Of a stretch of 64,000 nt of DNA, positions 23,719 through 34,100 are shown piece after piece. The stretch lies in contig NW_024744357.1 in NCBI RefSeq assembly GCF_018991925.1, forward strand, positions 4,413,707-4,477,706, written 5' to 3'. Position 1 is the first letter of the stretch. Each line of letters starts with the position of its first letter. The notes beneath the pieces were generated by a model. The model saw only the letters and a list, made by a program, of their open reading frames with translations. It searched no databases and was not told where the DNA came from. Source of the DNA: Homarus americanus (Eukaryota; Arthropoda; Malacostraca; Decapoda; Nephropidae). The position numbers and the translations under genes were made by a program.

Positions 23719-23723
<5 letters not shown>
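23471..23723. mobile_element. Palindromic pair of tRNA-like units (102-bp arms)
   Basis: Arms 23471-23572 and 23622-23723 are reverse complements with about three mismatches, separated by a 49-bp loop. Each arm carries tRNA-like boxes (CCAGAGGTAGCG and GGGTTCGAATCC on its own strand), oriented head-to-head. It sits between (TA)n tracts and is missing from the matching site in the right-hand duplicate. It is either two inverted SINEs or a foldback/MITE-like element. Confidence 0.75.

Positions 23724-23796
<73 letters not shown>
23724..23796. repeat. (TA)n microsatellite
   Basis: About 36 TA copies directly touching the right arm of the palindromic element. Confidence 0.96.
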
Positions 23797-23798
<2 letters not shown>

Positions 23799-23884
23799 GG
23801 GGATGAGCAAGTATATATATTTTGTATAATTTCTTAACACAGATATATTCCTATTAATTATATAAACTAAAAGTGCAGAAAGGT

Positions 23885-24370
23885 TCACCCTGGACAAAGG
23901 TTCAGAGAGGTTCACCCAGACAAAGGTTCAGAGAGGTTTCACTCCTGACAAAGGTTCAGAGAGGGGTTCACCCTGACAAAGGTTCAGAGAGGTTCAATGG
24001 ATAAAGCAGTTCAGAGAGGTCTACCCTGACAAAGCAGTTCAGAGGTTCACTCCTGACAAAGGTTCAGAGAGGTTCACCTGGACAAAGGGGTTCAGAGAGG
24101 TTCACCCTGGAGAAAGGTTCGAGAGGTTCACCCTGACAAAGATTCAGAGAGTGTTCACCCTGACAAAGGTTCAGAGAGGTTCACTCCCTGACAAAGGTTC
24201 AGAGGCTCACCGACAAAGGTTCAGAGAGGTTCACCCAGACAAAGGTTCAGAGAGGTTCACTCCCTGACAAGGTTCAGAGAGGTTCACCCTGACAAAGGTT
24301 CAGAGAGGTTCACCCTGACAAAGGTTCAGAGAGGTTCACCCTGACAAAGGTTCAGAGAGGTTCACCCTGA
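23885..24370. repeat. 27-bp VNTR, left arm (irregular)
   Basis: About 18 copies of GGTTCAGAGAGGTTCACCCTGACAAA, the reverse complement of the array at 39889-40230. Here there are many one- to five-base gains and losses between units. Confidence 0.9.
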
Positions 24371-24685
24371 TTCACATCAAGAAGAATATACACAATCTCC
24401 CTGGTGCTCTGGTGGAGGAGGACCTCCGTTATGTTCCTTCGGTACGCCGTGTTTGGGTCCTCCCTCACCTGGTTACCCACACACCAGGTCCTGTTTATGA
24501 GAGGAACCATCAGTAGATACTTGACACAATATATCTATTTTGTTCACCACTAGGTAACTTTATCATAGCTTCTCTACTATATTTTGTCCTACAATATATA
24601 TTATCTTCAATGAAAGTTGAATTATCTTTTATTTAATAATATAAAGTCAATACAGACATTTTTTGTCTGTTTGTATATTTATTGG

Positions 24686-25246
24686 TTAGCATAAAGAAAC
24701 ATAATTGTTGCTTAAGACTAAAGTTGGTAATTCAGTGTGAGAGAAGCCTGTATGAAGGGGAGTCAGGGTGAAGGATTCAGCTGCTGCTTCTGTTCCTGGA
24801 GGAGATATGATAGAGCTCAGAGAGGAGTAAGTTATGGAGAACTTCTGGAAGGTGGTGTTTCCCAGCACTCCCCGCCTCAGTACCTTCAGGTTGTTATTTT
24901 TTGAAATATGGAACGTATTGAAGGTGTTGAAGGGGAAAGAGGAGGACATGATTTTGGCCAGCTGGTCCTCACTCTCCACATCAGAGCAGTCGAGAACCAT
25001 GAAGTAATCGTCTCCATGGATCGCAATACACCTGCAGGGCGCGATGACATCCTCGTCGGGACAGGGACGGTTCAGTGTTGTGTAGTCATTATATTCTCTT
25101 TCTCTATCGCTAAATTCTTCTCTCTCTTGACCTAACTTCTCTTTTTCTGTGACGTCATCAACCACTGCTTTGCCCTGTGCCCTTCCTACACAGCAGCTGG
25201 ACACCGCCAGTACACAGAGCAGAGCGTAGAGAGGCAGGGGCGCCAT
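24686..25246 (-). pseudogene. Truncated LRR gene copy G' (186-codon fusion ORF)
   Basis: This minus-strand ORF starts at 25246 (MAPLPLYALLCVLAV...). It is a close paralogue of exon 1 of the intact gene for about 143 residues, covering signal peptide, charged linker, LRR N-cap and LRR 1. At about 24817 it jumps to sequence that in the intact locus lies 3' of the stop (39446 onward). The jump corresponds to a deletion of intact-locus 30826-39445. The last ~43 codons are therefore recruited 3' untranslated DNA, and the stop lies only a couple of bases before AATAAA (24678-24683, minus strand). Promoter and leader are retained, so it may be transcribed, but all later LRRs and the C-cap are lost. 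A longer frame reaching upstream to 25477 runs through the microsatellite and is not the real start. A functional short secreted product cannot be excluded. Confidence 0.8.
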
Positions 25247-25305
25247 GTTGTAGCAACACTGACACGACTCACTGTGATTACTGCCAACACTGATACTTGC
25301 CGCAC

Positions 25306-25310
25306 CTTTA

Positions 25311-25312
<2 letters not shown>
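25306..25312 (-). promoter_or_regulatory. TATA box of the truncated copy G'
   Basis: On the minus strand TATAAAG lies 60 bp before the ATG at 25246, with a leader almost identical to the intact gene's. Homology between the two loci stops just upstream of it, in the (GT)n tract. Confidence 0.65.

Positions 25313-25351
<39 letters not shown>
25313..25351. repeat. (GT)n at the promoter of G' and duplication breakpoint
   Basis: About 19 GT copies between the TATA box of the truncated gene copy and a LINE A fragment. Homology with the intact locus ends here. Confidence 0.9.
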
Positions 25352-25352
<1 letters not shown>

Positions 25353-25724
25353 ATAATGCTGGTGGGCAACTGAAAAGGTATAAGGATAGTCTTAAGACAA
25401 ACCTGAAAACATGCCAAATCGACCCCCTCACCTGGGAGACGATTACTCCACACTGCAACGCTTGGAGAGCACCACACGAGAAGGCGTCAATACTTTCAAG
25501 TTAGTCCGACTACAAACTGAGGCAGACGAGCGCCAATGCCGGAAAGATGCTGCCGCCGCCTTTCCCGCGCTAGATGTAGCCCCCCACATGTGCAACATCT
25601 GTGATCGACCCTGCCGGTCCCGTATCGGCCTCCTCGGAGCTCACCAACGTAGGTGACATCCTTAATAACTCATATCATTGTATCATCTGTGGATGATCGT
25701 CATACTCGATTCCGAGTGACAGCA

Positions 25725-25725
<1 letters not shown>
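25352..25725 (+). mobile_element. LINE A, 3'-end fragment (RT C-terminal zinc-finger tail)
   Basis: It translates to GGQLKRYKDSLKTNLKTCQ..., ...LTWETITP... and a terminal CNICDRPCRSRIGLLGAHQR zinc-knuckle, typical of the C-terminus of some endonuclease-encoding non-LTR retrotransposons. The 3' UTR ends in a (TAG)n tail. The 5' break abuts the (GT)n tract upstream of G'. The same segment is present in inverted orientation at 26165-26560. Confidence 0.75.
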
Positions 25726-25786
<61 letters not shown>

Positions 25787-25945
25787 CGTAACCGTTAAGA
25801 CGATACATACAACAAAAGAAAACCTCACGGTAAATATGTGTTTATTATACCCCGATGTGTCAATTAGCAGGAAAACTATGTTAGTACTGTACGACCTCAC
25901 CTTTACTGTTCGGTTATAATCATTATTATTAGTAGTAGTAGTAGT
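25725..25945. repeat. (TAG)n tail and second (TAG)n tract
   Basis: AGTAGTAGT at 25727-25785 is the tail of the plus-strand LINE A fragment. A shorter tract lies at 25928-25945. The DNA between shows no recognisable gene, although a 91-codon low-complexity frame exists on the minus strand. Confidence 0.7.
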
Positions 25946-26164
25946 CGTTCTTACGAATGTTTCATCATCATACACTCACACAGGTGTTGTTCACGTGGGG
26001 ATGGTGACAGGTTTTTTAGTTCCCACAGGTAGATGGTAATCTGTGGGAACAACATCTTGCATAACAGCCTGTGTGTCTTCCTCTTTTACTGATAATGTTA
26101 TTTTTCCTCTGGTTATACCCAGTGACACAGATCCACGCATCCTTACACCATTTAATACAGAGAC

Positions 26165-28847
26165 ACTCAACTTTACTTTGTTGTCACTCGGAGTCGAGTA
26201 TGACGATCATCCAGCTATGAGACAATGATATGAGTTATTAGGGATGTCACTAAGTTGGTGAGTTCTGAGGTGCCTAGAGAGGCCAAAAAGGGGCCGGCAG
26301 GGTCATCCACAGATGTTGCATATGTGGGGGGCTACATCTAGTGCGGGAGGGGCGGCGGCAGTGTCTTTCCGGCGTTGGCACTTGTCTGCCTCGGTATGTA
26401 GTCTTGCTAACTCGAGAGTATTGACATCTTCTCGTGTGGTGCTCCTCCAAGTGCTACGGTGTGGAGTAATCGTCTCCCAGGTGAGAGGGTCGATTTGGCA
26501 CTTTTTCAGGTTTGTCTTAAGACTTTCCTTGTACCTTTTCAGTTGCCCGCCAGCGTTACCTTTACTATTCGTAAGGTGACTATAAAGTAGTTGCTTTGGC
26601 AGTCTACTGTCGTCCAGGCGGTTAATATGGCCAGTCCAACGTAGTTGTTCATAGATAATGGTAGCCTCGATGCTCCTACAGTTGGTGTCAGCAAGAATAC
26701 TGGCATTCGTTCTCTTGTCTTCCCAGCGAACACGGAGCTTAGAACGTACACTATCGATGGTGAAAGTTTTCAAGTGCCTTGAGGTGCCTCCTGTATGTGA
26801 CCCATGTCTCGTTGTCATAAAACAAGGTTGGGAGGACCACTGCTCGATATACGTGCAACTTTGTAGATAATTTCAGCTCCCTACAGCTGAAGACACGGGT
26901 ACTGAGTCTGCCAAAGTCTCGAGATGCACAGCTGATCTGATCCGATGTTGAATCTCTTAATCGAAGTCCGCGGTGGTGGACAGGTGGGGGTCGAGATACT
27001 GAAAGTGGGTTACATTAGAGAGGGTAGTACCATTAAGCTGGTTGGATGGTGGAGGTGTGGCTGAACCAGGGGCAGACTGAAAGAGAATCTGAGTTTTACG
27101 TACATTCTCCTCAAGGCCGAAGTGTGCATATGCATGTACGTAGGTGTTCAGGATCTCCTGTAGGTCGCGTTTGGTGTGAGCGACAAGGGTGAAGTCGTCT
27201 GCATACTGAAATTTAGTAATGAAAGCTGCCGACACCTTTGTTCCTGCCTGTTTTCATCTTATGTTGAAATAAACCTTCATCCAATACTGGATGTCCACCC
27301 TGCCGTCTAAATTGGCATTGGCACGAGTATGGAAGGCAGCCAAGATAATAGAAAAGAGAGTTGGTGGCAGTACACATCCTTGTTTTGCCCTCTTTTGGAT
27401 GGGGAAGAACTCAGACTGAGTGCCAGTGTGCAGGACCCTGCCGTTCATTCCATCGTAGAGTTGCCTCACAATGGCGATGAATTTTGGTGGGCAGAAAAAA
27501 CGGCTGAGGGTCCGCCAGAGGGCTTCCCTGTTGACCGAGTCGAAAGCCTTGATTAAGTCGATGAAAGTCATGTACAGGTCATGACGCTGTTCTCTGCATT
27601 TTTCCTGTATCTGGTGGGCAGCAAAGATCATGTCAGTGGTGCCACGTGATGGTCTAAAGCCACATTGAGATTCTGGGAGGAAGTTTTCAGCCTCAGGTAG
27701 AAGTCTGTTTCGGAGGACTCAAGCGATAATCTTGCCAGCTACGTACAGCAGCGGGATCCCGTGGTAGTTGCCAGTCTGACTGGTCTCTCTTGTTCTTATA
27801 AATATTGACGATGGAGGCATCTTTAAGAGCTTGGGGGATTTCCTCTTTTTCTCACATATTGTCCAGGAGAGAGTGGAGACGGCTAGTAAGCAGAGGTCCT
27901 CCTGCTTTATACACCTCGGCTGGGATTCCATCAGGCCCTGAGGCTTTGTTATTTTTCATCTGTTTGATGGCAGTAGCTACCTCATCCAGGAATGGAGGAT
28001 AGCTGAGGTGGGTCAGCTCTGGATGCTGAGGGATCTTCTGGGTAGTCAATATATCCACATCGATGTTTCAGTTGAGCAGCGAATGGTAGTACTTTTTCAA
28101 GCGCTGGAGGATGCCTTTTTCGTCTTTAATTAGAGAGTTACCGTCGGATGAGCGGAAGGGGGCTGTACCATGAGTGATTGGCCCTTAAAATGTTTTCGTG
28201 GAATTTAAAAATTCACGCATCTTGTGTTCATCTGGGAGATTTTGCATTTCACATGCTTTATTTTTAAACCAGTCGTTCTTTAGATAGGGAATTCACGCTG
28301 GGCCGACGCTTTCTTCTTGCGCAAGGTATAAGCTTAGGCTCGACGCTGAGGGTTGTTCTGCCAGTCAGTTAAACCAGCATGTTTATCATTGATGAGTACA
28401 TTGATTTCCGGGTCATTTTCATCAAACCAGTCCTGGTGTATTCTTTCGGTCAGGCCGAGGGTCTCTGTAGGTTTTCGTCATGACAGTGGGATGTTTGTTG
28501 TCGGGTCGTTTATCAGCCCGAGTTGCTCTTTGAAGGCATGTGCTACCGCTGGATCCTCCAGACGCTTAGTGTTAAAACCTCTTCTGGAGGCTTATTGCCT
28601 TCGCCGTTTTGGGGCGACGAGAAGTGAGAGCTTGGCTCTGACGAGCCAATGGTCAGTGTCGCAGTGGTCTGAGCCATGCATGGCACAGGTGATGAGGACA
28701 ATAATGTAGTCAGTGAGATGCCAGTGTTTGGATCGTGGGTGTTGCCACGAACCCTTGAACTTGTCGGCCTGCCTACACAAGGTATTGGTGATAGTGAGGT
28801 TGTATGCAGAACACTTGCTAAGGAGAAGTAGGCCGTTGGGATTACAC
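26165..28847 (-). mobile_element. LINE A, 5'-truncated decayed copy (RT and C-terminal domain)
   Basis: Read on the minus strand, pieces in several frames give: an endonuclease C-terminal part (NPNGLLLLSKCSAYNLTITN, ...KHWHLTDYII) near 28850-28700; RT fingers (NNKASGPDGIPAEVYKAGG) near 27950; the F-I-D-L-x-K-A-F-D-S-V block near 27550; KQGCVLPPTLF near 27370; the catalytic QYADDFTL near 27210; and the C-terminal zinc-knuckle region at 26300-26560. Frameshifts and stops separate these blocks, so it is inactive. The 5' end of the element is missing beyond 28847. The clade is uncertain: the domain set fits an APE-type non-LTR element. Confidence 0.85.
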
Positions 28848-28939
28848 AACTTTACACCCACTAACACACAGACAGGCCTACACACCTGACTGTACACCAC
28901 TTGAGTGAGTGAGGTCCTGTGACACCAGGTCACGTGGTG

Positions 28940-29205
28940 CCCCCATAACGCTATATAGTGAATGAGGTGCTACAGCATCATGTGAGGTCCCTCATAACAC
29001 CATCTGTGAGGGAATTACTACACCACGTGAGGCCCCTCGTAACACCATCTGTGAGGGAATTATTACACTACGTGAGGCGCCTCATAACACCATCTGTGAG
29101 ATAATTACTACACCACGTGAGGTGCCTCATAACACCATCTGTGAGATAATTATTACACCACGTGAGGCCCTCATAACACCATCTGTGAGAGAAATACTAC
29201 ACTCG
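28940..29205. repeat. 46-bp minisatellite
   Basis: About five copies of a unit containing CCACGTGAGGCCCCTCATAA and CACCATCTGTGAG. Each unit carries a CACGTG or near-CACGTG hexamer. Confidence 0.88.
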
Positions 29206-29415
29206 GTGTTTGCTGTTCAACGCCTCAGCGCTCATGACCTACGTGACCTCCTTTCTCTAATGAAGGCTTTTGTTAACTCTCCCAATGCCAATGTATGTAA
29301 TAAGTCATTTATGTCCAATGTATATTTTCAGCCTTCGGACTGCAGAACTTTTTCAATAAACCGTTAATTATTACTACTATTATTATTATTATTATCATTA
29401 TTATTATTATTATTA
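29206..29415 (+). mobile_element. LINE C-related 3'-end fragment
   Basis: It shares the terminal TATATTTTCAGCCTTC...AACCGTTAATTATTA signature with the two longer LINE C copies and ends in (TTA)n. The upstream part has diverged, suggesting a related subfamily. It abuts the boundary of the duplicated flank U. Confidence 0.6.
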
Positions 29416-29424
29416 TCTTCGGTT

Positions 29425-30330
29425 AGATTGAGTTGGGTTAGGTTAGTGTCAGGATGGTTAATCTTAAGGTGAAATAAACTCGGAGCTAATCTTCAGGTGT
29501 TCCCTAGATTATACTCACATAATTGTTTTATAGTAAATAAATAAGATATTTGAGTATGGTGTTACAGTGTATGTTCTGATGCATAACATAGACGGGCCTT
29601 CTGTACCGGCTCCCCTCTCAGCTGAATAAAATCGTCTGGCGGTATGCAAATAAAAGTGACGATAGACTAAAATCCCAAGTTTAGATTCTCAAAGGTTCAC
29701 ACAATGATTTTTTTCGTCGCTAGGTGGAAGGGTAACAGAGGTTGCGATAACTTTCTATATTTCTCTAACATTTCGGGCTACAAATAACGAATCTTCAAAT
29801 CCACTTGTCATGGGTCGATCAATGAAAGACTGTAACTAATTACCAACTTGACTTCGCTTAAACAAGAATATAACATCTGAAAATAACATCAACATTTAAT
29901 TGAGTCTTTATCTTATCTTATGTATATGTTCAGTGTGCACCAGTTGCAGTACAAAGTTAATGATAATCAAGAACTTTAAGGACTGTGGACCTGCTTGGCA
30001 ACCCGTTAATGTAAGAAACTCGCTGCTGTCATCCAAAAGTCCCGTGCATTTTTTTAATTATTTCCAGGTCGTAGAGTCGAGGTTTGTTATTCATATTAAA
30101 GAGAAAATTTTATTACATCTCCACCATCTGTATTATATATTTTTTCTCTTATAATCTCAAATGTGGATTTTTTGTTTTTGTTTTTTGACAATTAATATAT
30201 CAATAAAGGCTTAATACACTTCACTAACTCACACGACAAATGGATCAATAAAAAGTTATGGAACAAGAAAGTATAAACAACAGATAAAATAATAACAAAC
30301 TACCTCACACACACACACACACACACACAC
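29425..30330 (+). repeat. Duplicated upstream flank U (right copy)
   Basis: This is the reverse complement of 17657-19270 minus an insert there. Shared landmarks include GGTTAGATTGAGTTGGGTTA near 29420, the TAACTAATTACCAACTTGACT region near 29840 and the CGCTGCTGTCATCCAAAAGT stretch near 30020. It ends in a (CA)n tract (30306-30330) touching the TATA box. I see no ORF with recognisable similarity. Confidence 0.8.
30306..30330. repeat. (CA)n next to the LRR gene TATA box
   Basis: About 12 CA copies immediately upstream of TATAAAG. Confidence 0.93.
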
Positions 30331-30337
30331 TATAAAG
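30331..30337 (+). promoter_or_regulatory. TATA box of the LRR gene
   Basis: TATAAAG sits directly after a (CA)n tract and 60 bp before the ATG. A start site near 30361 (GCAGTA) would be at the usual 30-bp spacing. The same TATA and leader are kept in the truncated copy on the other strand. Confidence 0.7.
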
Positions 30338-30396
30338 GTGCGGCAAGTATCAGTGTTGGCAGTAATCACAGTGAGTCGTGTCAGTGTTGCTACAAC

Positions 30397-31123
30397 ATGT
30401 CGCCCCTGCCTCTCTACGCTCTGCTCTGTGTACTGGCGGTGTCCAGCTGCTGTGTAGGAAGGGCACAGGGCAAAGCAGTGGTTGATGACGTCACAGAAAA
30501 AGAGAAGTTAGGTCAAGAGAGAGAAGAATTTAGCGATAGAGAAAGAGAATATAATGACTACACAACACTGAACCGTCCCTGTCCCGACGAGGATGTCATC
30601 GCGCCCTGCAGGTGTATTGTGATCCACGGAGACGATTACTCCATGGTTATCGACTGCTCTGATGTGGAGAGTGAGGACCAGCTGGCCAAAATCATGTCCT
30701 CCTCTTTCCCCTTCAACACCTTCAATACGTTCCATATTTCAAAAAATAACAACCTGAAGGTACTGAGGCGGGGATCGCTGGGCAACGCCACCTTCCAGAG
30801 GTTCTTCATAACTTACTCCTCTCTGGAGGTGATAGAGACAGAGGCGCTCGCAGGCAGCTATAAAACGGTCACTGAGATGACCTTTGAGCATAACGAGATT
30901 GAAGAGTTCCCTTGGGGCGAACTCTCGTCATTTACAAACCTTAAAATTCTCTCACTTTATGACAACGTAATACTCTCATTTCCACCTCTCATATCAGACA
31001 CACTGGAGCGTCTATACCTTAGTCACAATCCTTTTGGGTCGGTGCCCGTGTCGGCGTTTAAGGGCGCGCCTGCACTGATTATGATCGACCTAAACAGCAT
31101 TGAAATGCCGGATATAGTACCAG
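30397..31123 (+). CDS. Exon 1 of the LRR gene
   Basis: It encodes residues 1-242 plus the first base of codon 243. ATG is chosen because it opens directly on the signal peptide and lies 60 bp below a TATA box. The donor is CCAG|GTACAG. Reading past the donor adds only an unrelated 18-residue tail before a stop. It carries the signal peptide, acidic/basic linker, LRR N-cap and the first LRRs. Confidence 0.88.
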
Positions 31124-34100
31124 GTACAGTACTTGTTCAGTGGTGTATAAGAGGACTATATATTGATATTGTTAGTTAATTATGAAACAAGTAACATTTG
31201 CAACGCTTCTAACAATTTTATCCCTTACGAGAAGTTTGACGTTAGACTTGTGATGAAATTGCCTTTCTTAGTTTTTTCCGAAAAGGTTCTGAGGGAACTT
31301 GAATGGGTTATAAAGTTAGAGGGAATTGGCTGACAAGGCTTTCCTGTTATTTGGCAAATGTGGCAAGAGTTTATGAACTCTGTAACGTCCCTCTTCATTC
31401 CAGGCCAATAAAAATCCTGCAACAATTTGTGGTAGGTCTTATTAATGCCGAGGTGTCCACCAATACTACCTGATGGGTCTCAGCCCAAGTGTCGTCAATC
31501 GACAGATTAGTTGGTCTATAGAACCCAAGCAGAATACCGTCCTTGTAGTAGAGAGAAGAGGTTTTCTCTATCTCCTCATCAACAGCTTCGTTATGAATTT
31601 TAGTCAGTGTTGGGTCAGTCTTTTGTGCTTCAATCAATTTTTCAGGAGTTATGAGTTGAGTGAGTAAATCACCATCCTGGTTCTGAGATACTGCAGGCAT
31701 TGCAGCGTTACCACCAAGGTCCCCAGAACCAGTCTGTGTGGTAGTAGGTAGTTGTGGAGGATCATCTATCTCATCACTCATGTCTAGCCTGGCTTCAGAC
31801 CTAGTAACATCACATATAGGAAACAAATATGGCTGCTCTTTCTCAACTTCTACAGTATTGTTTTGTGGAAAGGGAGAGTTGTCAACCTTCAATCTGGGAA
31901 CAACCAAATTGCCACCAAGTCATTTCCCAGGAGGAGGATTGCATCAGGTATTAGCAATGCTGAATCTGTTATACCCACAGTCACTATACCTTGTACAAGA
32001 TCAAACTCTAGATAAATTTTTGATAAATAGACAATAATTGTGGATGTCAGACCTTTCCCCTGTGAAACACTTATGAATGTCTGTAAATGCCTTCCTCACG
32101 ATTACAGTTTATGCTGACGCAGTGTCTCTGACAACCTGAACTGGATATTTCCTTGAATTCAGAGTGCGTGAAACTGTTCCTATTGATTTGAAAGCTTTGA
32201 AATTATCCTCCCGAGAATTACTGCTGGGCAAGTTAGCTGAGGCCACTGGCTTAGTAAAGTTTTCCTCCTTAGAGTAGCTTCATGAAGCCGTTTCTTCTCC
32301 TGGTGTCAAGCTAGAGCAAGTTGTTATGATGATAGAGTGAGGAGTGGAGAGAGTCGTCACAGAAGACTTCAAAAAGACTTACTCAAGACTGCTACCCTGT
32401 CCACCACGCGTGCAAGCCAGCGGCGGTAGCTGAAAGCAAGAGGGAGTAAGCAGTGCCTGCACTTTAACACTAACATAATGCTGCCACACTAGACGCTTTA
32501 CACCCCCCTTGCGTGCCACCCAAGACCATGGTTATGCACATCAACCTCTCCTTTGACCTTGTCCCAGTGCCATTATTTTTGGCCCCAACACACTCCAGGT
32601 TGTGGACTGCACCAAGCTCCTCGGAGTATCTATAGATAACAAACTAAATTGGAAATCACACGTCAGTGATATTGTCAAATTCTCCAGTTGTTGTCTCCAC
32701 CTCCTCAATCGTCTCAAGTCCCTCACAGTTCTCGCGCCCGAGCTTCTCAGTGCTTACTCAACATTCAGATTTCCCAAGCTTACTTATGTTTCATCTACCT
32801 GGTCTTCCTACTTAAATACCAAACAACGGAAACACCTAGAAAAATTGCAGAAGAGGGCATGCAAGATTATTCTCTCCCCTTCCTACTCCACATATCAAGA
32901 AGCGCTCAACACACTGACCCTCTCGGCTCTCTCTGACCATCACCACGACCTCATCTGCAAATTTGGTGAGAAAGTTCTGCACCATCCTCGACACCGGCTC
33001 CTACTACCACCCAAGATCCCTCGTCCACTAATTCCTGTTCGACAGCACTACCGCATCCAGCCCATTCAAGCACGTACTGATCGCTATAAAAACAACCCAG
33101 TCCCAACCATTGTAAAAATTATCAACAACTCGTAATTAACCAGTGTATTCACTCCCAGCCAATCTTAAATTTATTTCTGCACTGTCACTATGTTGAAATA
33201 CCCTGTAGTTTGACCTTCTCCCCACCTAGTTATTATATATCATATTTGTATCACTTATGTTACTTGTATATTATTTGTAAATTAAGTGACCCATTCCCCA
33301 ATTATGTAACTGTATATTTTCAGCCTTCCGGCTGCCATGTTCTTTCAGTGGACCGTTAATTATTATTATTAGTAGTAGTAGTAGTAGCAGTAGTAGTAAT
33401 AGTAGTAGTAGTAATAGTAATAGTAGTGTTGTGGAGGGAGGATGGGGGTCGTGATAGCTCCGGGTTTTTCGTCAAAAACCGGGGTCTTAACAGGGACAGC
33501 CAGCCAGAACTACAGGAATTATTAGTTGTGTGTCCGGAGTGGGTGAAGTGATCACTGTGTCATCCACCTGTGGGCCTCCTGAGTGGATATTGGTGATAGT
33601 TATTGGAGAGCCGTCGACTGTATAGCAGGTGGCGCTGGTGTTGCTTAGTGCCACGTAGGCCCTGGCTTGTAGCCCGAGCAGGTCAAGGGTGGTAACGGTC
33701 GCTCCGTGCCCAGCCCGCGCCTGCCCCGCCCGGCCCCGTCGGCCAGCACACCAAACTTACCCTCCCCTCCCCACAATCATCGACCTCTCCCACTGCTCTC
33801 CCCTTCCCAGGACGACATCATGGCTGGGAAATGTGTTTGTCACTGCTCAGGCTGGAATCAGAAATGCACAACCTGTATTTGTGTGAGAAGTAACACACGA
33901 TGTGTGGGTTGTGGGAAAGGGACCAGCTGTCAAAATCCATACGGCAGAGATCCTCACCTGATGACGACATGTCAGACGATAGTAGTGAACCCACTCAGTC
34001 GGAAAACACTGTTCATGAGGTGAATGACATACAGTCAACAAATTGGAAAGGCTTGTCGGGGGACGATGTGGAGAAGTGGGTCAAACAAGCCTACTCAGAA

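Larger units (their letters stand above)
20500..24680 (-). repeat. Duplicated downstream flank D' (left copy)
   Basis: This is the reverse complement of 39590-42345, collinear over several unique islands (20500-20830, 22800-23060, 23180-23390, 23800-23880, 24380-24680). The tandem arrays between the islands differ in size from the right copy, and several insertions (SINE, LINE tail, palindrome) are found only here. Confidence 0.82.

Noticed and set aside
25246..25477. N-terminal extension of the truncated LRR copy to a 263-residue ORF
   Set aside because: The extension runs through the 5' leader, TATA box and (GT)n tract into LINE A sequence. The real start is the ATG at 25246, shared with the intact gene.
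26303..28933. A host gene encoding an endonuclease/craniofacial-development-protein-like product
   Set aside because: The similarity is to the APE endonuclease and RT of non-LTR elements, which databases often mislabel that way. The blocks are frameshifted and repeated elsewhere in the window.
31225..32480. An integrated viral genome
   Set aside because: Only protease-like and integrase zinc-binding relics of a gypsy-type LTR retrotransposon are seen. There is no envelope-like ORF and no flanking LTR.
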